DNA of 64,000 bases, from contig NZ_JAKGTQ010000001.1 of assembly GCF_021568285.1 (NCBI RefSeq), positions 1,240,001 to 1,304,000 on the forward strand, in the 5' to 3' direction. A program made the position numbers and the translations under genes. Shown here one piece after another: positions 35,613 to 48,834 of this stretch. Source of the stretch: Rheinheimera sp. UJ63. GTDB taxonomy: Bacteria; Pseudomonadota; Gammaproteobacteria; Enterobacterales; Alteromonadaceae. The stretch's first letter is position 1; the number at the start of each line of letters is the position of its first letter. The notes below the pieces were generated by a model that worked only from the letters and a program-made list of their open reading frames with translations, ran no database searches and was not told where the DNA came from.

Positions 35613-36977
35613 TTATTTTTTAATTTTAACAGGGCGCTGCCAGTCAGTAATATGTCGCTGTTTAGCACGAGCGACGACTAACTCACCCGCCTCGGCATCA
35701 CGAGTTAATACGGTTCCGGCACCCACAGTCGCATTTTTACCTACGGTTACCGGTGCAACCAGCGCACTATTTGAACCAATAAAGGCCCCATCTTCGATCG
35801 TTGTGACAAACTTATTGGCACCATCGTAGTTACAGGTAATGGTTCCGGCGCCAACATTCACTTTGTCACCAATGACCGCATCACCTAAATATGTTAAGTG
35901 ATTCGCCTTAGAGCCTTGGCCTAAGGTGGTTTTTTTCATTTCAACAAAGTTACCAACATGGCTGTCATCTAGCATAACCGTGTCTGGTCGTAAACGAGCG
36001 AAAGGGCCAACCGAGCAATCACTGCCTACGCGGGCTTTTTCAATCATCGAGTTAGCTTTTATCTCGGTGTTATCGCCAATGCTGCAGTCTTTTAAAATAC
36101 AGTTAGCGCCAATGGTTACACCTTTACCCAGTACCACCTTGCCTTCAAAAATAACGTTGATATCAATCATTACGTCATTGCCTACTTCAACACTGCCGCG
36201 CACATCAATACGTGCAGGATCCCGCAGGTTAGCGCCAGCCAGCATCAGTTCTTCTGCTTTACGCTGCTGATAGGCGCGCTCTAATGCCGCTAATTGCACG
36301 CGGTTATTAGCCCCTTCTACTTCCATCGGATTTTGCGGTTGTGCCGTCGTAATGGCGACACCCTCGCTGTGCGCCATGGCAATAATGTCGGTCAGGTAAT
36401 ATTCGCCTTGCGCATTGCTGTTCGATAAGCGGCCTAACCAGCCTTTAAGCTGTTTGCCTGGCAGCGCCATAATGCCGCTGTTCACTTCAGTGATCTTAAG
36501 CTGCTCGGCTGTGGCATCTTTTTGTTCAACAATACCAACCACGTTGCCATTTTCGCGCACGATACGACCATAACCGGTTGGGTTAACTAAGTTCACCGTT
36601 AAGATGGCTAAACCGTCAGCGGGTTTAACGGCTAACAATTGCTGCAAGGTTTCAATACGGGTTAACGGCACATCGCCGTATAACACCAGTACCGTATCGT
36701 CATCGGCGATATTGGGGATGGCTTGCGCCACCGCATGGCCAGTACCCAACTGTTCGGCTTGTAATACCCAATGCAGTGGCTGTTCACCCATGGCCGCTTT
36801 TAATGCGTCAGCACCATAGCCATAAACCAGTTGCGGTTTAGCTGCACCAAGCGCACGCGCAGTATCAATAACGTGTTGTACCATTGGCCGCTCAGCCACC
36901 TTGTGCAATACCTTAGGTAAGTCTGATTTCATACGGGTGCCTTTACCGGCAGCCAAGATCACTACATTTAATGCCAT
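35613..36977 (-). CDS. glmU: Bifunctional GlcN-1-P acetyltransferase / GlcNAc-1-P uridylyltransferase
   Basis: GlmU makes UDP-GlcNAc for peptidoglycan and LPS. The 454-residue protein has the N-terminal nucleotidyltransferase with [20 protein letters not shown] and LYGDVPL, then a left-handed beta-helix of hexapeptide repeats (about 250-454) for the acetyltransferase, including NYDGANKF and GAFIGSN. The ATG at 36977 is chosen over a TTG two codons upstream. It lies next to an S9 peptidase gene rather than after atpC, where E. coli and many relatives carry it; atpC is only 2.4 kb away. Confidence 0.99.
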   Translation of the reverse strand: MALNVVILAAGKGTRMKSDLPKVLHKVAERPMVQHVIDTARALGAAKPQLVYGYGADALKAAMGEQPLHWVLQAEQLGTGHAVAQAIPNIADDDTVLVLYGDVPLTRIETLQQLLAVKPADGLAILTVNLVNPTGYGRIVRENGNVVGIVEQKDATAEQLKITEVNSGIMALPGKQLKGWLGRLSNSNAQGEYYLTDIIAMAHSEGVAITTAQPQNPMEVEGANNRVQLAALERAYQQRKAEELMLAGANLRDPARIDVRGSVEVGNDVMIDINVIFEGKVVLGKGVTIGANCILKDCSIGDNTEIKANSMIEKARVGSDCSVGPFARLRPDTVMLDDSHVGNFVEMKKTTLGQGSKANHLTYLGDAVIGDKVNVGAGTITCNYDGANKFVTTIEDGAFIGSNSALVAPVTVGKNATVGAGTVLTRDAEAGELVVARAKQRHITDWQRPVKIKK

Positions 36978-37217
36978 AACCAATTATCCTTAACGTTTTA
37001 ATGCGGCTATTCTACCTGAAAATACCATGGCTTGTGGACGTTTGCGGTTTAGATTTTGTTCATCTGGCGCTGCTTAATAAGCAGACACAGTTAAGTACGC
37101 CTTTTGCGATGGGTAAATCGTAATAAATAGCCATGGCAGCAGCTGTGGCCTGTGCTCAGTGCTTAGCTATAGCGATGTCGACTTACAAGTCTACAGAGCA
37201 GTAACCGGGCTATTAAC

Positions 37218-37255
37218 AAATAAAAAGGGCTAACACCAACGGTGCTAACCCTTTT
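37218..37255 (-). terminator. Terminator of the S9 peptidase gene
   Basis: On the minus strand a 15-bp stem (AAAAGGGTTAGCACC with GGTGTTAGCCCTTTT, two G-U pairs) and a three-base loop lead into a T-rich run. The 240 bases between it and the glmU start (36978-37217) hold nothing I can name. Confidence 0.85.
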
Positions 37256-37276
37256 AGTTGCTCATTAAAAAGCGAT

Positions 37277-39226
37277 TTAGTTCGCAGCTTGTTTATCACC
37301 AATATATTTATCAAAGAAGGCTAACATTTTTTGCCAGCGCTCAACGTTATTCTCTGGTTTATAAAAGCCATGGCCTTCTTTTTCTTTGACTAACCACTCA
37401 TAAGGGTGATTACGTTTTTTCAGTTCATCGCGTAGTACTTCAGCCTGAATTAACGGTACACGTCGATCTTGAGCACCATGAATAATAAAGATTGGCGCTT
37501 TAATTTTATCGAGATTTTTAATCGCTGATTGCGCATCTAAACGGGCTTTATCACGGCCAATATACATTTCTAGCGTGTTTAACCCCCCTTGAGACTCTGT
37601 GGTATCGCCCTCCTCAAACATTAAATTGAGATCTGACATACCCACGAAACTCACCGCACATTGGTATAAATCGGGTTCACGCACCACACTCATTAGAGAT
37701 GCATACCCACCGTATGAGGCACCATAGACACAAACCCGATTTGCATCAACCATACCCTGTTTAATCAGGTGTTGTACGCCATCGGTCATATCATCAATCA
37801 TGCTGCTGCCCCAGTGTAAAAACCCCTGTTGCAAGAAGGCGCGACCAAAACCACCTGAGCCTCGAAAATTCGGCTGCAATACGGCATAACCATGTTGCGC
37901 CAATACTTTGGCATCTGAATCGATCTCTAAAAAGTCCCGCACACCGTGCGGCCCACCGTGCGGCATTAAAATTAACGGTAAGTTTTTCGCTTCTTTGTCT
38001 TTGGGTAAGGTCAGCACGGCATGAATGTCTAAGCCATCACGCGAGGTATATAAAACCGAGGATGTTTGTGCTAACTGCTCAGCTTTCATCCAGGGCTGAC
38101 CATTTAATAAATAACTTAGCTGCATATTGCGGGTATCGAATAAATAAAACTCACGCGGGTGGTTAGCCGAGCGTACCGTTAATATTGCCAAGCTATTATC
38201 TTGAGTGATGGAACTAAAATTTACTTTTTTGCCAGCAAAGGCATTGCGTAAGCCTTGTAAGTAACCACTAAAAGCTTTGTCTTCAATATCAGCAAAGTAC
38301 ACTTCTTCGTAATCTTCATATTCGTAAGATGCACCAATAACTTCGTTTACAAAACCATTTTTTATGCTGTAAATCGGTGACACATCTACTTTAGGATGGT
38401 GAGCGATGATCTCTTCTTTACCCGTCTCAGGGTTTAAAATACTGATCGCTTTGGTGTCTGTTTGGGTGTCACTTAGCCCCAACACATGTAAGTTATCTGG
38501 CATAAAAGCTAAGGGCGTAAAAGAACCATCACGCTGACCATAACGACGCAAGGTCTCCCAATCGGCTTTTTCGTTCTTGCGGTACATCATGATCATTTCA
38601 TTATCGTTTTCTTGATCAATACCGATAGTGATTCTCGCGACGCCCGTGCGATCAGTCATCATGCCAGAGGAGCGCATCGGTGCCCGTGCCACTTGTCGCG
38701 CACGACCATTATCAATATTCAGCCGCTTTACTAAACTGAAAGAACCGCGACGACTGGGGGTCGCGGTAACAATCAAGACATAGTTATCGTCATCAGACAG
38801 ATAATTGATCACCGAGGCGGCATCATTCTCATGTTTAGCACGATAGCCGGTTAACATACGCGGGTTAGAACCATCGGCATTCACCGCAAATAATTCACCG
38901 GTAGCCACCGGAGATTCTAAGGCACCAATGTCACGTACTAAACTGATGATAATACGCTCGGCATTGGCCCAATTGATGCTGCCAATCGAATCCCGCCCGG
39001 TAAAGTGACGCACACTGACTATTTGATTGGTTTTAATATCGATAACTTGTAGGTAGATGTTACCTTCTTCGTTCCGTGAAGTTGCAGCTAGGTATTTACC
39101 GGTAGGAGAGATCTTAATCTCAAGAAACTGCGCTGGACGCGCATAATCTTCTAAGCTTAGAGTTTGCGCTTGCACATTAAGCAGGCTCGACGCTATCAAC
39201 AGTAGCATGCTGTAAAACAGACGCAT
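37277..39226 (-). CDS. S9-family prolyl oligopeptidase-like peptidase, secreted
   Basis: This 649-residue enzyme has a signal peptide (MRLFYSMLLLIASSLLNVQA) and an N-terminal beta-propeller-like region. The C-terminal alpha/beta-hydrolase domain carries the catalytic triad: Ser in YGASYGGYASL (near residue 504), Asp in GAQDRRVP (near 588), His in EGHGFY (near 619). It resembles S9C acylaminoacyl/dipeptidyl peptidases of Alteromonadales. AGGA lies nine bases before the ATG. It is a single gene with its own terminator. Confidence 0.95.
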   Translation of the reverse strand: MRLFYSMLLLIASSLLNVQAQTLSLEDYARPAQFLEIKISPTGKYLAATSRNEEGNIYLQVIDIKTNQIVSVRHFTGRDSIGSINWANAERIIISLVRDIGALESPVATGELFAVNADGSNPRMLTGYRAKHENDAASVINYLSDDDNYVLIVTATPSRRGSFSLVKRLNIDNGRARQVARAPMRSSGMMTDRTGVARITIGIDQENDNEMIMMYRKNEKADWETLRRYGQRDGSFTPLAFMPDNLHVLGLSDTQTDTKAISILNPETGKEEIIAHHPKVDVSPIYSIKNGFVNEVIGASYEYEDYEEVYFADIEDKAFSGYLQGLRNAFAGKKVNFSSITQDNSLAILTVRSANHPREFYLFDTRNMQLSYLLNGQPWMKAEQLAQTSSVLYTSRDGLDIHAVLTLPKDKEAKNLPLILMPHGGPHGVRDFLEIDSDAKVLAQHGYAVLQPNFRGSGGFGRAFLQQGFLHWGSSMIDDMTDGVQHLIKQGMVDANRVCVYGASYGGYASLMSVVREPDLYQCAVSFVGMSDLNLMFEEGDTTESQGGLNTLEMYIGRDKARLDAQSAIKNLDKIKAPIFIIHGAQDRRVPLIQAEVLRDELKKRNHPYEWLVKEKEGHGFYKPENNVERWQKMLAFFDKYIGDKQAAN

Positions 39227-39384
39227 AAGATTTAATCCTGTTTTTAATTATCGTTTTTAACTATTTTTTTTAACTTATAATTTAATATAAATAGCTTTCA
39301 GGATTGAAACAAGTTTTTAAACTAATTAAAGCCTATTGTTTTTTCTTTCTCTCTAACCAGGCTAGACATGTTTTTGTTTTAGGC

Positions 39385-39413
39385 AAAAAAAAACCACCCT
39401 AAGGTGGTTTTTT
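39385..39413 (-). terminator. Terminator of the ATP synthase operon
   Basis: The stem AAACCACC / GGTGGTTT with a four-base loop is followed on the minus strand by nine T. It lies 13 bases beyond the atpC stop codon. Confidence 0.93.
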
Positions 39414-39425
39414 ATCAATGGAAAC

Positions 39426-39842
39426 TTATTTCTTACGCAGTTTTTGTATCACGCGCAGCTGAGCAATGGCTTCGGCCAATTGCGCGGCTGCTTCGGCGTA
39501 ATTAAAGTCAGCGCTGGCATGCTGCATTGCTTCTTCTGCACGTTTCTGTGCGTCTAAAGCCGCTTGCTCATCTAAGTCTTCACCGCGTACCGCTATGTCT
39601 GCGAGCACCGTGATCATATCGGGTTGTACTTCAAGTACGCCACCGGCAACATAAATCAGGTGTTCTTCGCCAAACTGCTTTACGATACGGACCATGCCAG
39701 GTTTCAGGGTGGTCAGTAACGGGGCGTGGAAAGGTAACACACCTAACTCGCCCTCACTGCCTGTGACCTGCACGGATTCGACAAGGCCTGAGAAAATCTT
39801 TTCTTCGGCACTTACTACATCCAGTTGCACTGTCATCGCCAT
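39426..39842 (-). CDS. atpC: F1Fo ATP synthase epsilon subunit
   Basis: AtpC belongs to the central stalk of F1 and restrains ATP hydrolysis. The 138 residues align with E. coli Atp[39 protein letters not shown] and [20 protein letters not shown], ending in a two-helix domain ([15 protein letters not shown]). It is the last gene of the operon, 22 bases after atpD, followed directly by the terminator. Confidence 0.98.
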   Translation of the reverse strand: MAMTVQLDVVSAEEKIFSGLVESVQVTGSEGELGVLPFHAPLLTTLKPGMVRIVKQFGEEHLIYVAGGVLEVQPDMITVLADIAVRGEDLDEQAALDAQKRAEEAMQHASADFNYAEAAAQLAEAIAQLRVIQKLRKK

Positions 39843-39864
39843 CTCGCTCTCCTAAAGCCTGAAC

Positions 39865-41259
<1,395 letters not shown>

Positions 41260-41282
41260 TCAAATTTGCAAAACTCTTAACC

Positions 41283-42146
41283 TTAGCCTACAGCTGCCGC
41301 ACCTGCGACGATCTCGCTGAGCTCTTGGGTAATCGCGGCCTGACGTGCTTTGTTGTACACGAGTTTCAGGTCGTCCATCAGGTTACCGGCGTTGTCGGTT
41401 GCGGCTTTCATTGCCACCATCCGCGCTGCATGTTCACTGGCAGCGTTTTCAACAACACCTTGATAAACCTGAGATTCAATGTAACGAGACAACAACATAT
41501 CCAAAATAGGTTTTGGATCTGGCTCGTATAGATAGTCCCAATTATGCTCTTTTTGTGCGATGTCTGCTTTTGGCAGAGGTAACAGTTGATCGATCACTGG
41601 CTCTTGCTTCATGGTATTAACAAACTTGTTGTATACCAGGAATATGCGGTCGATCCGGCCTTCATTAAATGCTTGCAGCATTACTTGCACCGAACCAATC
41701 ACATCAGCCAAACGTGGTACGTCACCTGAACCCGATTGTGCAGCGACCACTTTACCACCGAAGCGCTTGAAGAAGGCGGCGGCTTTATTACCGATTACGG
41801 CAAATTGAGCATCAACACCTTGCTGTTTCCAGTTCTTCAGTTCGATAGCGACTCGTTTAAACTCGTTGGTATTCAGGCCACCGCAAAGACCACGGTCAGT
41901 AGCAATGACGATGTAACCCACTCGTTTCACGTCACGATCCGCTAAATACGGATGACGATATTCGAGCGAACCATTCGCCACATTACCAATCACTTTGCGC
42001 ATACCTTCAGCGTATGGGCGAGTTGCAGCCACGCGGTCTTGCGCTTTGCGCATTTTGCTGACCGCAACTTTTTCCATAGCACTGGTGATCTTGCGAGTAT
42101 TATTAATACTCCCAATCTTACTTTTTATCTCTTTACCACCGGCCAT
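41283..42146 (-). CDS. atpG: F1Fo ATP synthase gamma subunit
   Basis: This is the rotor shaft of F1. The 287 residues begin with the conserved coiled helix ([21 protein letters not shown]) and end with the matching helix ([20 protein letters not shown]). The central GLCGGLN motif is present. It lies between atpA and atpD. Confidence 0.99.
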   Translation of the reverse strand: MAGGKEIKSKIGSINNTRKITSAMEKVAVSKMRKAQDRVAATRPYAEGMRKVIGNVANGSLEYRHPYLADRDVKRVGYIVIATDRGLCGGLNTNEFKRVAIELKNWKQQGVDAQFAVIGNKAAAFFKRFGGKVVAAQSGSGDVPRLADVIGSVQVMLQAFNEGRIDRIFLVYNKFVNTMKQEPVIDQLLPLPKADIAQKEHNWDYLYEPDPKPILDMLLSRYIESQVYQGVVENAASEHAARMVAMKAATDNAGNLMDDLKLVYNKARQAAITQELSEIVAGAAAVG

Positions 42147-42198
42147 GACTGTATCTCCGTTTTTTCAACGAATGGGGTGGCTAAGCCACCCACATTGC

Positions 42199-43740
42199 TT
42201 ACCAGGTCTGCGTCGCTTTGAATTTATCAATAGCGGCTTTGAACGTAGACTCGATTTGGTCGTTGTAGTTACCGGTTTTATCGATTTCAGCCATCAGCTC
42301 AGCGTGTTCAGCTTTCATAAAGGCGATTAATCCTGCTTCAAAATCAAGGATTTTGGCAACATCAACATCTTTCATAAAGCCTTTTTCGATAGCGAAAATA
42401 GACACACCCATCTCAGCAACTGACATCGGGCTGTACTGTAACTGTTTCATCAGCTCAGTCACCTTTTGACCATGCTCTAACTGAGCACGGGTTGCATCAT
42501 CTAGGTCAGAAGCAAACTGCGCGAACGCGGCTAATTCTGAATACTGAGCTAAGGCTAAACGGATACCGCCACCCAGCTTTTTGATGATTTTAGTTTGCGC
42601 TGCACCACCTACCCGCGATACTGAAATACCGGCGTTAACGGCAGGGCGAATACCCGCGTTAAATAAGTCAGTTTCTAAGAAGATCTGACCATCGGTAATT
42701 GAGATTACGTTGGTTGGTACGAAAGCAGAAACGTCACCCGCTTGTGTTTCGATAATAGGCAGAGCCGTTAATGAACCGGTTTTGCCTGTTACTGCGCCTT
42801 TCGTGTATTTTTCAACATAATCGGCGTTAACACGAGATGCACGCTCAAGTAAACGTGAGTGTAAATAGAAAACGTCACCTGGGTAAGCTTCACGGCCTGG
42901 TGGACGACGTAAAAGTAATGAGATTTGACGATAAGCAACAGCTTGCTTAGACAAATCATCATATACGATTAGTGCATCTTCACCGTTGTCACGGAAGTAT
43001 TCACCCATAGTACAGCCAGAGTACGGTGCAAGATATTGCAGCGCTGCGGCTTCAGAGGCAGAAGCAACCACCACGATAGTGTGAGCTAATGCACCGTGCT
43101 CTTCTAATTTACGAACTACGTTAGCGATAGTAGAGGCTTTTTGACCAATCGCCACATAGACGCATTTAACGCCAGTGGCTTTTTGGTTGATGATTGCATC
43201 GATAGCCAGGGCCGTTTTACCGGTCTGACGGTCACCGATCAGCAATTCACGCTGACCACGACCGATCGGGATCATCGCATCAACCGATTTGTAACCGGTT
43301 TGCATTGGCTGATCAACTGATTGACGCTCGATTACGCCAGGTGCAATTTTTTCTACTGGCTCAAAACCTGCAGCTTCAATTGGACCTTTACCATCAATTG
43401 GCGCACCGAGTGTATTGACTACACGACCTAATAGGCCTGGGCCTACAGGTACTTCTAAGATACGGCCAGTACTTTTAACTTTTGTGCCTTCCGTTAAGTC
43501 CGCATACGGACCCATGACTACCGCACCTACTGAATTACGTTCTAAGTTCAGTGCGATTGCATAACGGCTGCCAGGAAGCTCTATCATCTCACCTTGCATA
43601 CAGTCTGCAAGGCCATTGATACGGATAATACCGTCAGTTACCTGAACGATAGTACCTTCGTTACGAGCTTCACTGACCACGTCGAACTGAGCAATACGAC
43701 TCTTGATCAGTTCAGATATTTCTGTGGAATTCAGTTGCAT
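42199..43740 (-). CDS. atpA: F1Fo ATP synthase alpha subunit
   Basis: This is the non-catalytic nucleotide-binding subunit of F1. Its 513 residues equal the E. coli length. The P-loop [13 protein letters not shown] and the signature [17 protein letters not shown] (the conserved arginine region) are intact. It starts 13 bases after atpH. Confidence 0.99.
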   Translation of the reverse strand: MQLNSTEISELIKSRIAQFDVVSEARNEGTIVQVTDGIIRINGLADCMQGEMIELPGSRYAIALNLERNSVGAVVMGPYADLTEGTKVKSTGRILEVPVGPGLLGRVVNTLGAPIDGKGPIEAAGFEPVEKIAPGVIERQSVDQPMQTGYKSVDAMIPIGRGQRELLIGDRQTGKTALAIDAIINQKATGVKCVYVAIGQKASTIANVVRKLEEHGALAHTIVVVASASEAAALQYLAPYSGCTMGEYFRDNGEDALIVYDDLSKQAVAYRQISLLLRRPPGREAYPGDVFYLHSRLLERASRVNADYVEKYTKGAVTGKTGSLTALPIIETQAGDVSAFVPTNVISITDGQIFLETDLFNAGIRPAVNAGISVSRVGGAAQTKIIKKLGGGIRLALAQYSELAAFAQFASDLDDATRAQLEHGQKVTELMKQLQYSPMSVAEMGVSIFAIEKGFMKDVDVAKILDFEAGLIAFMKAEHAELMAEIDKTGNYNDQIESTFKAAIDKFKATQTW

Positions 43741-43753
43741 TCTCTGTTCCCCA

Positions 43754-44287
43754 TTAAGACTGCAGCGCAGTTGCTAAACGATCCAGCTTACCGCGGACCG
43801 AGCCATCAATTACCATGTCACCTGCTTTAATCAGCATTCCGCCGACTACGTCAGGATTGACGCTACAGTGCAATTTAACCTTGCGTGCCAAACGTTGCGA
43901 TAATGCAGCTATTAGCTTGTCTTGTTGTGCAGTATTCAGCGTGGTGGCAGAAGTTACTTCAACAGTAATTTCTTTTTCATACGCTGCTTTATGCTCAATA
44001 AAAGTTGCTAATACTTCAGGCAACGCCAACAAGCGGTGATTTTCAGCCATAACTTTAATAAAGTTGCGACCTTGCTCATTGAGTTGCTCACCACATACCT
44101 GGATAAACAGGTCGGCCTGCGTTTCGGCAGTGCCGTTAGTACGCAATATGGCAGCAACCTGTTCGTGTTTTGCTACTTCCGCAGCGAACACCAGCATTTC
44201 TAACCATGCGTCCAATGCTTTTTGCTCAACAGCAAAGTCAAAGGCCGCTTTTGCGTAAGGACGAGCAATATTCGTCAAATCAGACAT
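43754..44287 (-). CDS. atpH: F1Fo ATP synthase delta subunit
   Basis: This peripheral-stalk subunit joins F1 to the b subunits. It has 177 residues, as in E. coli. The N-terminal [15 protein letters not shown] and the C-terminal signature [20 protein letters not shown] are typical. It lies 11 bases after atpF. Confidence 0.98.
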   Translation of the reverse strand: MSDLTNIARPYAKAAFDFAVEQKALDAWLEMLVFAAEVAKHEQVAAILRTNGTAETQADLFIQVCGEQLNEQGRNFIKVMAENHRLLALPEVLATFIEHKAAYEKEITVEVTSATTLNTAQQDKLIAALSQRLARKVKLHCSVNPDVVGGMLIKAGDMVIDGSVRGKLDRLATALQS

Positions 44288-44298
44288 AGCTCACCCTC

Positions 44299-44769
44299 TT
44301 ACAGTTCTTGTACCAGTTTTTCCAGGATGTCAGCGTGAGCCGCTTCGTCAATAGAGCGTTGCAGAATTTTCTCTGCGCCGGCTACCGCTAAGGCTGCTAC
44401 CTGCTTGCGTAAATCTTCACGTAAACGATTGCGTTCAGCTTCAATTTCAGTCTTGGCTTGTGCCAGGATATTGTCGCGCTCAGCAGAAGCTTTCGCTACC
44501 GCTTCGTCCAGCATTTTCGCTTCACGCTTTTTCGCTTGCTCGATGATTTCAGCCGCTTGTGCTTTGGCATCTTTTAACTGATCTTTTGCTTTGTCCTGGG
44601 CTAAAGCCAAGTCTTTTTCAGCACGATCAGAAGCCGTCAGTCCGTCTGCGATTTTCTTCTGGCGCGCTTCAATTGCATTACTCAGCGGTGGCCAGACGAA
44701 CTTCATACAAAACAGTACAAAGACGACAAAAGCGATTAATTCTCCGATAAGAGTGGCGTTTAAATTCAC
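44299..44769 (-). CDS. atpF: F1Fo ATP synthase b subunit
   Basis: This peripheral-stalk subunit has 156 residues as in E. coli: one N-terminal membrane helix ([22 protein letters not shown]), then a long charged coiled coil that dimerises and binds delta. Confidence 0.98.
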   Translation of the reverse strand: MNLNATLIGELIAFVVFVLFCMKFVWPPLSNAIEARQKKIADGLTASDRAEKDLALAQDKAKDQLKDAKAQAAEIIEQAKKREAKMLDEAVAKASAERDNILAQAKTEIEAERNRLREDLRKQVAALAVAGAEKILQRSIDEAAHADILEKLVQEL

Positions 44770-44813
44770 GTCCGCTCCTCCTTATTTAGTTGTTCGAGTT
44801 TAAAAACCTTAAA

Positions 44814-45074
<261 letters not shown>

Positions 45075-45091
45075 TTAAAGTTTAAAAAAAA

Positions 45092-45955
<864 letters not shown>

Positions 45956-45966
45956 TCATCCCAATG

Positions 45967-46347
45967 TTAATGTTTAAAGAAAAAAGGTGCTGTCCATTGC
46001 GTGAGCAGGGTAAGCAAAAATCCGGTAAGAAAAGGTCCCGCTACCGTTTGCTCTTGTTGAAAAACCACTGCACACAACACTACTGTTAACAATACTTTCA
46101 TTGATTGGCCGCGCATCATTGAAGCCGCCACCAATTCTGCTTTATCTGCGCCGCTGTGACGAAACGCAAAAAAAGCGAATGCAAAATTCGCTATTACTGC
46201 CACTAAACCGCCTTTAAAAGCAGATTTAGCCGCTGCGGCATCTGCCGCAATCAGAAAGAATAACGCCACCAAGGTTGCAAACACTGCTTGAAACAAAACT
46301 AACAAATATGCAGCTTTACGACTTTGCTGGCTATTTGGCTCAGCCAC
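45967..46347 (-). CDS. atpI: ATP synthase accessory protein I
   Basis: This small membrane protein (126 residues, four helices) is thought to assist c-ring assembly. I choose the GTG at 46347: AGGG lies seven bases upstream, and the length then equals E. coli AtpI. An ATG 15 codons earlier has no ribosome binding site. It is the first gene of the atp operon; the 130 bases to parB (46348-46476) should contain the operon promoter. Confidence 0.88.
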   Translation of the reverse strand: MAEPNSQQSRKAAYLLVLFQAVFATLVALFFLIAADAAAAKSAFKGGLVAVIANFAFAFFAFRHSGADKAELVAASMMRGQSMKVLLTVVLCAVVFQQEQTVAGPFLTGFLLTLLTQWTAPFFFKH

Positions 46348-46476
46348 TGTAATTCCCTCTGAAAACGCCCGAGAAGGGGTTACAAAAAACATGCGAAAGT
46401 ATACTTATTTGCCCCTGATTTGCAACTAAAAGCGGCTTAGACCTTAGTCATGTAGCGATCTTGGAGAAAATTTTAG

Positions 46477-47355
46477 CTATTCTGATTGTTCTTGGCCTAA
46501 CTTACCTAAAATGCCATCTAATTCATCTAAACTATTATAGGCAATCATTAAACTGCCTTTGCCTTTTTTGTTGTACTGAATTTGCACAGGTGCCGCAAAG
46601 CGATCGCTTAAGCGTTGTTCAAGTGCAATCACATCGGGATCTTTTACTTTTGGCTCGGGTACAGGTGCGGGTTCAAGTATTTTCCGCACTAAATTTTCAG
46701 TATCACGTACCGTCATTTGTTTAGCCGCCACCAAACGGGCAGCATCAGACTGGTCTGCATCTGATAAAGCTAATAAAGCCCGTGCATGCCCCATTTCAAT
46801 ATCGCCATGCTCTAACAGCAATTTCACATCATCGTTTAATTGGTTTAAGCGTAAGAGATTGGTGACAGTGGTGCGTGATTTTCCGACCGCATCAGCCACT
46901 TGTTGATGGGTTAATTCAAATTCGGATAACAAGCGTTGCAGTGCTATGGCTTCTTCCATAGCATTAAGATCTTCGCGTTGAATATTTTCAATCAGCGCGA
47001 TAGCCACGGCAGCTTCGTCAGGCACATTTTTGATAAGACAAGGTACTTCGGCAAGTTGTGCCAATTGCGCCGCTCGCCAACGGCGTTCACCCGCGATAAT
47101 TTCATAGCTGTTTTCGGCTAAGGTACGAACAACGATGGGTTGAATAACCCCTTGCGCCTTGATTGAACTGGCCAGATCGTCTAACGCTTCTTGTGACATG
47201 TCTTTACGCGGTTGATATTTACCAGGGCGTAGAAACTCTACTGGAATAGTTTGCAGTTCCGATTTAATCGGTGCGACATCTACTGTGTTAGTAGGTTTAC
47301 TTGCTGTGAGTAATGCATCAAGCCCTCGGCCTAAACCGCGTTTTTTTAAAGACAT
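46477..47355 (-). CDS. parB: Chromosome partitioning protein ParB
   Basis: ParB binds parS sites near oriC and segregates the origin with ParA. The 292 residues start with the ParA-contact motif LKKRGLGRGLDALL. They contain the CTPase core GERRWRAAQLA and ENIQREDLNAMEEA, a helix-turn-helix (THQQVADAVGKSRTTVTNLLRL) and a C-terminal dimerisation domain. It is 26 bases after parA. No perfect parS was noticed in the window. Confidence 0.98.
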   Translation of the reverse strand: MSLKKRGLGRGLDALLTASKPTNTVDVAPIKSELQTIPVEFLRPGKYQPRKDMSQEALDDLASSIKAQGVIQPIVVRTLAENSYEIIAGERRWRAAQLAQLAEVPCLIKNVPDEAAVAIALIENIQREDLNAMEEAIALQRLLSEFELTHQQVADAVGKSRTTVTNLLRLNQLNDDVKLLLEHGDIEMGHARALLALSDADQSDAARLVAAKQMTVRDTENLVRKILEPAPVPEPKVKDPDVIALEQRLSDRFAAPVQIQYNKKGKGSLMIAYNSLDELDGILGKLGQEQSE

Positions 47356-47381
47356 GCGAAGTGTAATTCCTTTAGAGGCTG

Positions 47382-48179
47382 TTAGCTGGTTAGGTTAGCT
47401 GCTGTACTACTTTTCTTTTCAGATCGCCGTAATATTTCACCCGCTAAAGCGAGATAAGCTTTAGCGCCTGTCGAGCTTTTATCGTAATACATTACCGGTG
47501 TACCAAAACTTGGCGCTTCGGCAAGCCGAACATTACGCGGGATCACCGCACGATACACTTTATCACCAAAATGTTGTTTTAATTGCTCAGACACATCGTT
47601 GGCTAAACGATTACGGGGATCATACATGGTCCGTAATATGCCTTCGATTTTCAGATCGCCATTGATCACCGCGGCTAATTTATTAATGGTTTCAACTAAA
47701 GCGGTTAAACCTTCTAGCGCAAAATATTCACACTGCATCGGCACTAATACGCTGTCAGCTGCAGCCATTGCGTTAACCGTCAACATATTCAAAGAAGGTG
47801 GGCAATCGATAAAAATAAAATCGTAACTGCTTTTGTAAGCTTTCAATGCGTTCTTCAAACGAAGTTCACGAGCAAAAACGTCCATCAGGCGCACTTCGGC
47901 CGCGGTCACATCAGAATTGGCGCCGATCAGATGATAACCGCCGGTCGTTTCTTTTACGACCACTTCTGATAAGGGTTTTTCATCGACCAATAATTCGTAA
48001 GCACTGGCGGCTAATTCATATTTATCGACGCCGCTCCCCATAGTGGCATTACCTTGAGGATCAAGGTCAATTAGCAGAACTTTACGTTTTGTTGCGGCCA
48101 TAGAGGCAGCCAAATTCACCGCTGTGGTTGTTTTACCCACGCCGCCTTTTTGGTTAGCTATTGCGATGATTTTGCCCAC
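47382..48179 (-). CDS. parA: Chromosome partitioning ATPase ParA
   Basis: This is the Walker-type ATPase (265 residues) of the chromosomal ParABS system. The deviant Walker A motif is NQKGGVGKTTTAVNLAA; further motifs are LLIDLDPQGNATMG and IDCPPSL. The start codon is GTG (48179) with AGGG six bases upstream. It lies 19 bases after rsmG, in the classical mnmG-rsmG-parA-parB order. Confidence 0.98.
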   Translation of the reverse strand: MGKIIAIANQKGGVGKTTTAVNLAASMAATKRKVLLIDLDPQGNATMGSGVDKYELAASAYELLVDEKPLSEVVVKETTGGYHLIGANSDVTAAEVRLMDVFARELRLKNALKAYKSSYDFIFIDCPPSLNMLTVNAMAAADSVLVPMQCEYFALEGLTALVETINKLAAVINGDLKIEGILRTMYDPRNRLANDVSEQLKQHFGDKVYRAVIPRNVRLAEAPSFGTPVMYYDKSSTGAKAYLALAGEILRRSEKKSSTAANLTS

Positions 48180-48198
48180 AAGGATCCCTCTTTGACGA

Positions 48199-48825
48199 TT
48201 AGACTTTTTTTAGAATAACCAAATGACGCTGCGCATCCAGCTCTGGTACTTGTAAGTTTTGAATAGCTGTTACTTTAACAAAATCCGGCAAAGCTGCAAT
48301 TTCTTCTTGCACTGCAGCGCCCTTCATGGCGAAAAACTGGCCGTTTAGCCTAGGTAAATGCTGACACCAGTTCAGCATATCATTAAGTGAAGCAAATGCG
48401 CGGCTTATTACACCATCATAACCGGGTTGGGGTTGATGATCTTCAACTCGGCTTTGCAGTGGGAAAATATTGTTTAAGCCTAACTGTAATTTCACCTGAT
48501 TTAAAAAACGGATACGTTTTCCTAAGCTGTCTAACAAGAAAAATTGTTTCTGTGGATAGTAAATGGCCAATAACACGCCAGGTAAACCAGGACCGGTGCC
48601 AACATCAATAAAACGTTCGCCGGTTAAATAGGGTGCAACAACCAGGCTATCCAATACGTGCTTGATGAGCATTTCTTGTGGATCACGTACTGAAGTGAGG
48701 TTGTAAGCGCTGTTCCATTTATCTAATAACCGAACATAATCGACGCATTGTTGTAATTGTTGTTCAGTTAATTGCAGTTCGGTTTGTGCAACTAGCCGGC
48801 GTAAAGGGCTTAATAAATCAGTCAT
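48199..48825 (-). CDS. rsmG: 16S rRNA (guanine-527-N7)-methyltransferase
   Basis: RsmG (GidB) methylates G527 of 16S rRNA using S-adenosylmethionine. The 208 residues include the SAM-binding [17 protein letters not shown] and the motif [18 protein letters not shown] lies upstream of the ATG. It is nine bases after mnmG. Confidence 0.98.
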   Translation of the reverse strand: MTDLLSPLRRLVAQTELQLTEQQLQQCVDYVRLLDKWNSAYNLTSVRDPQEMLIKHVLDSLVVAPYLTGERFIDVGTGPGLPGVLLAIYYPQKQFFLLDSLGKRIRFLNQVKLQLGLNNIFPLQSRVEDHQPQPGYDGVISRAFASLNDMLNWCQHLPRLNGQFFAMKGAAVQEEIAALPDFVKVTAIQNLQVPELDAQRHLVILKKV

Positions 48826-48834
48826 GCTTTTCCT

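Noticed and set aside
41923-41938. parS-like sequence inside atpG
   Set aside because: Only about 10 of 16 positions match TGTTTCACGTGAAACA, all in one half; probably coding coincidence.
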